Position numbers and translations under genes: made by a program. Positions 1-8,500 of a DNA stretch of 21,665 nt are shown piece after piece. The first letter of the stretch is position 1. Every line of letters begins with the position of its first letter. The notes under the pieces are model-generated. The model ran no database searches, had not been told where the DNA came from, and worked only from the letters and a program-made list of their open reading frames with translations. Source of the stretch: Rickettsiales bacterium (GTDB taxonomy: Bacteria > Pseudomonadota > Alphaproteobacteria > Rickettsiales > CANDYO01); NCBI GenBank assembly GCA_947424995.1, contig CANDYO010000009.1:1-21665 (forward strand), read 5' to 3'.

Positions 1-8
1 ATTTATAA

Positions 9-275
9 TTAAGAATCTTCATTCTCATGATGTTCTGTGTCATTAATACCTAGTTTTCCAAGTATTTTACTTAAATTACTGCCTAATGTGTTTTCCATGA
101 TCGGTATTTTATCTAAAGCATCATAGCCTTTCTTTGAATGGTGTTCATGAAAAATAAAATCTTTTTCTGCTCTAACTCGACGTACTTCTTCTTCTATTAT
201 AGGTTTAATGTTTATATCTCTTATAATTCGTTCAAAATCTTCTTGTTTTTGCTGTGTTTCATTTGATTGTGTCAT
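9..275 (-). CDS. Small charged hypothetical protein (88 aa)
   Basis: I do not recognise this protein. It is soluble-looking, with no signal peptide or membrane segment. The first two thirds is rich in Glu, Lys and Arg and probably helical, and the tail is acidic with several His (TEHHENEDS). The start at 275 is well supported: on the minus strand a strong Shine-Dalgarno (AAGAGAGG, plus-strand 281-288) sits about 6 bases upstream of the ATG. A perfect 10-bp inverted repeat (290-313) lies just upstream of that and may control it. The stop codon is at 9-11, so the gene is complete. No neighbour on this strand is close enough to suggest an operon. Confidence 0.6.
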   Translation of the reverse strand: MTQSNETQQKQEDFERIIRDINIKPIIEEEVRRVRAEKDFIFHEHHSKKGYDALDKIPIMENTLGSNLSKILGKLGINDTEHHENEDS

Positions 276-289
276 TTTAACCTCTCTTA

Positions 290-313
290 ACTAAAGCTAA
301 TACTAGCTTTAGT
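290..313. promoter_or_regulatory. Perfect 10-bp inverted repeat upstream of the 88-aa gene
   Basis: The arms ACTAAAGCTA (290-299) and TAGCTTTAGT (304-313) are exact reverse complements separated by ATAC. The dyad lies just outside the Shine-Dalgarno of the minus-strand gene that starts at 275. It could be an operator or a leader hairpin. No protein can be named for it. Confidence 0.4.
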
Positions 314-373
314 ATTTATATATTTTTATTAAAAATCAATATGCTGGATACCTGTCAACTCAGCATAAAAATT

Positions 374-634
374 TTAGCTAAATTGAGCAGTGCGATTTCT
401 TGCGCTGCTGTATTCTTCGTCGTTACCACCAAAATGCAGGTAATCAACAACTTCTTTTAGCAGAATATCATGTTTTTTAATAAAGCTATCTATTTCTTTT
501 TCAAATTTGTAGATATGAACGCTACTACTATTATCCATAGCCATAAATTCTTGATCAAGTGTGTGGTTAATTCTAATAACTTCTACTATCTTGGATTGAA
601 AAGCATCTGATACTTCAGCTCTCTCATTATTATT
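374..634 (-). pseudogene. Open minus-strand frame, possibly a C-terminal gene remnant
   Basis: This frame is open from just inside a TAA at 635-637 down to a TAA at 374-376 (87 codons). Its first ATG is at 544, which would give only a 56-residue protein. The translation reads like real protein: acidic and helical, with stretches such as FEKEIDSFIKKHDILLKEVV, ending RNRTAQFS. There is no ATG, GTG or TTG at the front of the open region and no clear Shine-Dalgarno before ATG 544. I therefore favour the C-terminal remnant of a decayed gene over an intact one. I do not recognise the family. It could also be a short functional gene starting at 544. Confidence 0.35.
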
Positions 635-637
635 TTA

Positions 638-1090
638 ACTAAATTTACCAACTCTTTTATCTTTATTAATAAATGTTGATAATAAAAAATACAGTAGCAA
701 GATTTGTGGTTTTATCGAAGCTGTTCTAAAAGATTTTTGTGTACTAAGTTTCTAGTAGCATAATGGTTATGAAATACATGAAAAAAAATTTATTGTTATA
801 TGAGAAATATCAATTTTAACAGAAAAATAGAGAAAACAGGAAATGTTTTAGCTTATAGTAAATATGATTTATATTTCATGAAAGAAGAAGTGCAAGCTAG
901 GTGGAATAGGGTAGGGATTTGATCCGACGAATTTGAGAAGCCTGAAGCCTTTAGAAAAAATAAAAGAAACTTAATTAAATGAATTACTGTTGTTTATTTT
1001 GCTGTGATGCAAATTTGTTTTGGTAAAGATTAATAATAGTTAATAAAAAACACTTGCAAGTAAAATAAATATGTGTAAGTCTTTTGTTTC
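638..1090. other. Mostly non-coding AT-rich stretch with a decayed plus-strand fragment
   Basis: No convincing intact gene is visible. A plus-strand ORF begins with ATG at 800 and stops with TGA at 920-922 (40 aa, ending QARWNRVGI). If one base is skipped near the stop, the frame continues as FDPTNLRSLKPLEKIKET before a stop near 970. That pattern suggests a frameshifted remnant of an unrecognised gene. The rest is low-complexity AT-rich sequence leading to the HU promoter region. Confidence 0.3.
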
Positions 1091-1107
1091 CGCTATTTGC
1101 AATAGCG
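1091..1107. promoter_or_regulatory. 7-bp inverted repeat in the leader of the HU gene
   Basis: CGCTATT (1091-1097), loop TGC and AATAGCG (1101-1107) form a perfect short hairpin about 45 bases upstream of the HU start codon. A second palindrome, TTAAGCTTAA, follows at 1111-1120. It is either an operator-like site or a 5' leader hairpin. No T-tract follows, so a terminator is unlikely. Confidence 0.3.
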
Positions 1108-1151
1108 TACTTAAGCTTAATAGCAATATTTAAATAATAGGAATAATAATT

Positions 1152-1427
1152 ATGAATAAGGAAGAATTTGTTGCAGCAATCGCAGAAAATACAAAATTCA
1201 CTAAAGTAGACACTAAAAAATTCTTGGATGCTTACATTGACGTATTAACAACAGCGCTTAAATTTGGTAATATAGTTCAATTAATTGGTTTTGGCAATTT
1301 TTCTGTAATTGAAAAGCCAGAACGTAAAGGACGCAATCCAAGAAGTGGTGAAGAAATTACTATTGCAGCTTCTAAAGCAGTAAAATTTGCTGCTGGAAAA
1401 CTACTGAAAGATGCAGTGAATCAATAA
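1152..1427 (+). CDS. hup: HU/IHF-family nucleoid DNA-binding protein
   Basis: A 91-residue protein, the usual length for HU. It has the N-terminal helical dimerisation part (residues 1-40), then the HU signature beginning GFGNF (46-50) and the DNA-gripping beta arm (EKPERKGRNPRSGEEI), ending with the C-terminal helix (FAAGKLLKDAVNQ). HU-family proteins bind and bend DNA with little sequence preference as homo- or heterodimers and organise the nucleoid. The arm carries the RNP motif used for intercalation in this family. A weak purine-rich site (AGGA, near 1139) precedes the ATG. The leader contains short hairpins at 1091-1107 and 1111-1120. HU versus IHF subunit cannot be fixed with certainty from the sequence alone; the arm and length fit HU-beta best. 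Confidence 0.93.
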   Translation: MNKEEFVAAIAENTKFTKVDTKKFLDAYIDVLTTALKFGNIVQLIGFGNFSVIEKPERKGRNPRSGEEITIAASKAVKFAAGKLLKDAVNQ

Positions 1428-1489
1428 TTTCCATAATCTAGTTTTATGGACCCGTTGTTTTTATAATCTTATAGATAGAATGTATTATT

Positions 1490-2398
1490 ATGACAATTAA
1501 TCAAATAGGTTCTCCTCAAACACTAGAAGAAATTGCTAAGCTTTTGAACCAAAGTAATAGATATCAGGTATTAGAGCGCTTCGAGCAGTTAAAGCAGTAT
1601 CATCCTAGTGATGAAGGGGAGAAGCTAATAGGTGTTTACTTAGATACTGAAACAACGGGGCTAGATTATAAAAATGATAAAATTATTGAATTAGCTTTAG
1701 TACCATTTGAATATAGTCAAGATGGGCGTGTTTTTAGAATATTAGATAGTTATTCTAGTTTTCAAGATCCAGGTGAGCCACTGAATGAACAGATTAGCTT
1801 ACTCACCGGCATAACTGATGATATGGTTAAAGATCAAGTTATTGATAATGCACAGGTAGAATTAATAGTGCAATCTGCGTCGCTCATAGTTGCTCACAAT
1901 AGCAGTTTTGATCAAAAATTTGTTGAAAGGCAATTTCCTATATTTAAACAGACTGCTTGGGGATGTAGTTACACCCAAGTTCCTTGGAGAAAAGAAAATA
2001 TATCTAGCGCCAAGTTAGAATATTTAGCATATAAATTCGGTTTCTTTTATGATGCTCATAGAGCAGAGGTGGATTGTCTAGTGGGCGTACATCTGCTCAC
2101 ACAATTACTTCCTCAATCAAAAGACTTAGTTTTTAAGGTGTTGTTAGACAACGCTAAAGAAAAATCCTATATCATATGGGCAATTAATGCTCCATTTAGT
2201 AGCAAAGACATTCTTAAGAGCCGTGGGTATAGGTGGAATGATGGCAACAATGGTAAGCCAAAATCATGGTATATTGAAGTTAGCGAGAAAACTAAAGATG
2301 AAGAACATGACTTTTTATCTCAGCATATATACCAAGGGAAGGCGTTACTTGCTATAGAGGAAATTAATTCATTTAATAGATTTTCTGCTAGAGATTAA
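1490..2398 (+). CDS. DnaQ-like DEDDh 3'-5' exonuclease with extra C-terminal domain
   Basis: A 302-residue exonuclease of the DEDD superfamily, DEDDh branch, like the proofreading epsilon subunit of DNA polymerase III. The metal-binding motifs are all present: ExoI D52-T-E54-T-T-G, ExoII H136-N-S-S-F-D141, and ExoIII H190-R-A-E-V-D195 with the catalytic His. These residues support two-metal 3'-5' hydrolysis of DNA or RNA ends. Residues 225-302 form a separate module with APFSSKD (234-240) and LKSRGYRW (242-249), followed by an acidic helix. I recall this tail from stand-alone proteobacterial exonucleases rather than the polymerase subunit, so this is probably a repair or processing nuclease and not dnaQ itself. 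It lies 62 bases after the HU gene on the same strand. The ATG is preceded only by a weak Shine-Dalgarno. Confidence 0.85.
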   Translation: MTINQIGSPQTLEEIAKLLNQSNRYQVLERFEQLKQYHPSDEGEKLIGVYLDTETTGLDYKNDKIIELALVPFEYSQDGRVFRILDSYSSFQDPGEPLNEQISLLTGITDDMVKDQVIDNAQVELIVQSASLIVAHNSSFDQKFVERQFPIFKQTAWGCSYTQVPWRKENISSAKLEYLAYKFGFFYDAHRAEVDCLVGVHLLTQLLPQSKDLVFKVLLDNAKEKSYIIWAINAPFSSKDILKSRGYRWNDGNNGKPKSWYIEVSEKTKDEEHDFLSQHIYQGKALLAIEEINSFNRFSARD

Positions 2399-2521
2399 AA
2401 CTCTAAAATCTAAGCAAAACCATGAACAGAAATTGGAGGCTTGTAGTGTTTGTTATAAATATATAGTAGACCTCAAACTAAGATTTTTTTAACTATGATT
2501 ACTTGAGGTATATGCTAGATT

Positions 2522-5500
2522 GTGAAAGCAAATATAGAAGCTTGGTATAGCGAACAACAAATATTAAAAGTATGGGATAAATATATATGCTCTCAGAAAT
2601 TAGAGTTCTTTTTTGATACAAATACTAAAGGACACTCTATATTTGGCGAAAATAAATCATCTATGGTTTTGCGTAAGCAAGCCGGTCTACTAATTAATCA
2701 AGATAAAACCTTATATAGAAATAAACAAGATAGATCTGTCTCCGTTGCAGGAGCAGTTGATTTTGAATCAAAAGCAGGCTTATTAGAAGGATTTAATGGG
2801 ATAACAAATGATATCCTGTACGCATTCAATCAAATCAAAGATTGGAATCTTGATTCTTCAAAGCAACATATTTATTTGCACTCAATTATTTTTCCATATC
2901 ATGTTCATGATATTCATTGGGGATTAGGAATTATAACTTTAAGTTTTTCTGGAGATAACATTTTAGATGATATCAAAATAACTGTATATAACCCATCTGA
3001 AGATAGATCATCCAATGTTAGAGAAAGTGTTAAAGAAGAAATTCAAAGAGCTATTCAAGAAACATTTAAAACCAGTCTTACCCTGCATGATATTAATAAT
3101 GAAGCTTATAAAAGACAGCAATATGATGGTAATTCATGTGGAGTGATTAGCGCCGAGAACGGTAAAGATATTATAGAAGGACAAAACTTAAGACTAACTA
3201 TAATATACGATGAGCCTTCTAGAATAGAAACTTTGCGCAATCAACATTTAAGTGATGTCAGTGATAATTTATTTGATGAAATGCAGCTAAGAAATGAGGA
3301 TTTTTCAGGTCGCCTTAAGTACACTAAACCTGAAAGCTTTAATATAATAAAAGCTGCGTTGCTATTTGGAATGAAAAGCATATCGCAAGATTTATCATTA
3401 TTGTTATCCATAGAAGAAAGTAGCATTGCTAGAGCGACAAAAATACGAGATATTATACATGATAATTCAGATCATTTTAGCGCCGTAGATTTTGCAGGTA
3501 GAATAATAGATTTTGTTACTTTGTTTTTTAAGAGATCTAGCGAAGGTGGATTAGAATTTCAGGGTGATAGTGTAAATATATTTGAACAAATTAGCCAAGA
3601 AATTAATGCAGAAACCAGGATATCAAGTGCTTCAATTACAGTGCATGGTAATTCACAATCTGGTAGTAATCTAAAATCTAGTCATAGTGATGCTGTTAAT
3701 ATTGATAAGCGCACAATTTATGATAATTTACAATTAACAGCTGATGGTTTAAGAAAAAGTCTGCATGGTAATTTATATCAGCTAAGCTTATTGACTTTGG
3801 TTGCTTATCGAGCTTATAAACAAGGCAAATTGTTTCATCTTATTAGTGAAGCTAAAGAATTTGAAAAATTTGATGATTTAGTAATTGATTACGGCGATAG
3901 AATCACTTTTTTACAAGCAAAACACAGCTCAACAGCGGAAGCTTCATACACAGCAACAGATTTTTGTGCTTCTGCAGATAACCCAGATAACGCTGCGAGT
4001 TTGGCTAAATATTTTGATTCATGGATAAGACTTAAAGTAGGTGGCTTTACTAAAACAATGGATGGTAAAGAAAAATCTACTACATATGTCTTTTTTACAA
4101 ATAAAGGAGCTGAAAATGGGAATGGATTTTTAGAGGAAGTTACCGTTGAAGAGGATGAATTCTTATTTACAGGTATATGTAGTAAAACTTTTAGATTTCA
4201 AAAAGGTAATGTCAGAGCTCAATTTATTGATGCTATTAGGGCATCATCAGATGAGGTAAGAAAAAGATGGGATGATCTTGAAGATATTGAAGTGGATTTA
4301 GAAACATTTGATAAAGAAATCATTGAAGCAGCTAAATATATAGAAAAGAATATTATAAAAATACAAAATAAGAGTAATAACCCTCCAAATAAGAAATCTA
4401 AAATCAGCAAAAATAAATCTGAATTAAGTTACGAAAAATGGCAAATAGATGGTAAATCAAAACTTAGTCAAAAAGCCAAAGCATTATTGGCATTAGCTTT
4501 AGAAGATGACAAGTATAAGAACCTTATTTTTTCTAAAATTAAGAAAGAACATGCGGAAATATTCAGACAGCATTTTACTCAAGATAAAATAGAAGTAAAA
4601 ATAAATAATCCAAAATCAGTCTTATCTAACTTTATGTCAAAAGAAATAGAGGAGTTTCTTGATGACTTCGTTATAAAAATTGAGCAGCCAAATAATGACA
4701 ATTTAATGCAGGTAATTGCAAAAGAGTTAGAAATAGCTGTCAATATAGCTCCAAAAGAGCTTTTCAACAGTTTATATAAATTTATGTTGAATTGGTTAAG
4801 TAAGCGGCATGATTGCATATTAAAATCGGATAGTCTGGGTAGTTTTATAACTGCAGAGTTAGGAGATTCGCAGCGTGTTTATTTATTGGGAGCTACCCAG
4901 ATTTATGAGAAGGAATTTGAAGGATATAGATTAGATTGGAAACATGCTGAAATAGAAGAGTTATCTGAATTTTTAAGTAATAATAACGAGCATATTGCCG
5001 TTATTGAAGATGATGGTGATAGCGGCGTAGAAATACGAGTTTATAGTACAATCAAGCCATATAAAACACAATTACTCTTAAAAGATGATGAATGGGGGTT
5101 CTTATCAAGTAATTCTCCTTACCTAATGAAATTGACCGACATATTAAGAGGAAATTCTATAAAATTATTACTAATAGACTGTAGGCAAGAAAATGATATA
5201 CCTCGAGTTTTTATTGAAGCTTTACAAAATGCCGATCTAAATAACAGAAAAATATTGTTATTAATAAGACCAGATCAAAAAAATCAAATAGAAATACTTA
5301 ATGCTCAAGAATTTAATGTTGAACCACTAAATGATGAGCAATTAAAAGAAATATATAAAGAAGCTGGTATTATAAGATTAAGTTTAGGTGGAAAAGAATA
5401 TAGCATATCTAGTGTTATTAAAGATAAAGATGGTGGAGCCTATAAGGTAATAAAAAATCTAGATTGGTTTAGAGAGATAATTGAACATTCAAAAGATAAT

Positions 5501-8500
5501 AGACATAATTCACAAAATCTGCCATATGATGTGTATGTTGCTAATGACCTAGTTGAAGGAGTTCCTTTCTATCATTTGAGGCACATCTTAGAAGTTGTTC
5601 CTGCTAAGTTATTTGTAATAGAGAATATGAGTAGAGCTAATAGAGCTAAGTTAGAATGCTCATTAAGAAACTGGTTTAATAATGAGAAAAAAACAAGCTT
5701 TGCTTCTGATATACAATATTCTAAAGATATAAAATATCGCTTAGTTTCAGATCTTAATAATCTTGAAGGTTATTCTGTCTCGGAAAAACTGATCTATATT
5801 GCTAGTGCTCATTCTAATATTGCTATCGCAATAGAAATAGAATCTCTTCATCTACAGATTAGAAGCATTGAGAATTTTGAAGTTATTGTAACAAATAATT
5901 ATGATATTTCTAAATTACCTACCCCACTAAAATATGATTTTGATGAAGGAAAAGAAGGAGTAGCCAGGGAAGAAGGTTTTTTTGTTCAATATCCTCAAAA
6001 CTCTATAATTATTTCAGCTGATGCTGGTTATGGAAAATCATCATTTTGTATTAACATGGCTAGTATTCAGCAAGAGCCTCAGGACTCGAATAAAATTACT
6101 TGGATAATTAGATTAAGCTTACCTGGAATACAATTTTTATCTGATGATTTTCAGATTACGAAGATATTTACAGAAATATCTATAGGAGAAAATTGGCCTA
6201 GATGGCAATTTGAAGCATTAAAACATGATATGAGGGTTTTGGGAAGAGTAACTTTATTATTAGATGGTTTAGATGAAATAAAATCTGATGTTGCAGTTAG
6301 AATATTTAACACTTGGATAAGTCAGTTGCCCTTAGAAACAAAGATTGTGATTACAACAAGACCCTATTCATATAATAAAATTATTTTGCCTAAAGGAAGG
6401 TCTTTAGGGCATTACTTAACCCTTAAAGAATATACAGATACTCAGCATAAAAAATATATAGAAGAGTATGTTCAGGCTATATATAGAGAATTTCAAGCAA
6501 AAGAATCTGAAGAAAAAGAATTAAGCTCTAGAGATGTGAGGCAATTAGCAAAATCTATATATGAAAAAATGAATGATATAATTGATAAAAATATAATGCA
6601 TTTACTTGGTGTTCCTTTAGAAAGTTATATTTTTTGTGAAACATTAAAGCCAAATATTATGCATTCTTGGTTGCATGATGAGCAAGCTAATTTTAACGAA
6701 GTTTTTGAAGGTGTTACTCAACTTAGCACTATTATGCTTTATCAATATTTTGTAAGAACAAAACTTAGCTTATTTTTAGAAAAGCATATGGAAATGCCTC
6801 TTTCTACGACATTGAGATTTCCTCATCGAGTATATAGTTTTACCTCCAGCTATAATGACATTTTAATGGTATATGCATTTCGTCAAGCATTTGATAAAAA
6901 TTATGGTTTTGTAAGCCAGGCACTAAATCAAATCTATTATACTACTGAAATGATAAACGAACTACAGGATACAGGAATAGTTACTATCTCTAATCAGGGT
7001 ACAGATTTTATTCTGAAATTCAATCATGATACTTATCAGGATTACTTTGCTGCGCTTTGTATACTAAAAGGTCTCATTGCTGTAGAAAACATAGTTTTTA
7101 GAGAGGCAATACTAGAACATCGCTATATGACTAAATACCGTACAATAATGTTGATGCTTAGTCATTTAAGTTTGAGTGGTGATCCTTTAGTGCCAGGTTG
7201 GGATAAAAATAATCAAATCCAAGTGAAAAGTTTTTGGAATATATTATGTGCGCATGGTGATATTCTTGGATTTGCAGATTTGAAGCTATATAAAAATTGC
7301 ATACAAGAACTTAACCAGTTACAAAAAGAAAGGCTACAAGAAATCATTAAGGGTGAAGACTGGTCAAGTAGATTAATAGAATGCATAACAATAACTTCAG
7401 CGATGGAAGATAAAAGCTATAAAAAACAAGAAATACAAAGGATTGAAATGCCAGTATTGGCCAGGGGTATTTCTTTAGCAGATGACATTATAGATTCTGA
7501 TTTTATTGAAGATTCAAAAACATTAAAAGTCAGATTAATGAATAAGGCAAATGTTTATAAAGAAACAAAATCATTTTTGATTAGTAGAAAAAGATATGAA
7601 GAAATAGCTAAGCTTTTTGAAGAAATTGTTACTGAAAATAAAATCAATGGTTATTGGGATATTGATGGTGGGTTTCTAGCGATGTCTTTATTGGGTAATA
7701 GCTTTAGTGACACATTAGCTGATTACTTTGTTATTCGCGTTAGTAATGATCCATCTTGGCGATCAGTGCATGCGCTTACTGCGCTTAATCAGCTTTTTAC
7801 ACCAGAGTTAAATCAATATACTCAGGTTATATGTGCTAAGATTTTCTGTTGTTTATTGGGATATAGAGAGGAAATAGAAAAAGAAAAACAAAGCGATACT
7901 TTAAAAGAGATATCACAGAAATTCTCTTCTACAATAATAGATTATTTAGGTTGGCAATTGGAAGAAGGATTTCCTTTGCTTATTATTCAAAGGTTTGATG
8001 TTTTCTTAGAAAAAAAATTGTTTAAAAATATTATTGATTTGTTCAATAAGCTTTTATGGGTTGCTATGCATAATGAATATGCAGTGATCGTAGATAGTAA
8101 ATATAGCAAAATTCAATTTGTGAAGGATGAAGTTATAGATATTCTAATAAAAGAAGAGGGTGCCAATGGAATTAATTATATTATTAGAAATATTTTAGAA
8201 AAAACACTCATAACGTTAAAGAGTAAAGTTTATGATCCTGAGAGATTTGTTATCAATATGATGAGTGAGGTTCAGGAGGAAGACGTTCTTTTACTAGATA
8301 ATATAGAGCAAAAATTATTAGAATTAATTGTAGATACAAAATATTTCCAGAAAGCTTTCAATAATATTAAAAAAGATGGTTCTAAAGTATTAGAGCTATA
8401 TAAAATGTTAGAAAAATATAGCCTAATAACAGCTAGTACTGCTAATGTCTTTATTCAAGAACTAAGCACAGATAAGGCAACTGGCAGAAATGAGTGGTGG

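Noticed and set aside
1431..1449. CCATAA...TTATGG hairpin after the HU gene
   Set aside because: The six-base AT-rich stem lacks a following T-tract; not convincing as a terminator.
2433..2490. Possible terminator between the exonuclease and giant genes (GAGG...CCTC followed by a T-tract)
   Set aside because: The arms pair only over about four bases with a long AT loop; the hairpin would be very weak.
1490..2521. CidA-like antidote gene upstream of the giant protein, as in Wolbachia two-gene factors
   Set aside because: The upstream neighbour is a DnaQ-like exonuclease with intact motifs, and the remaining gap holds no gene.
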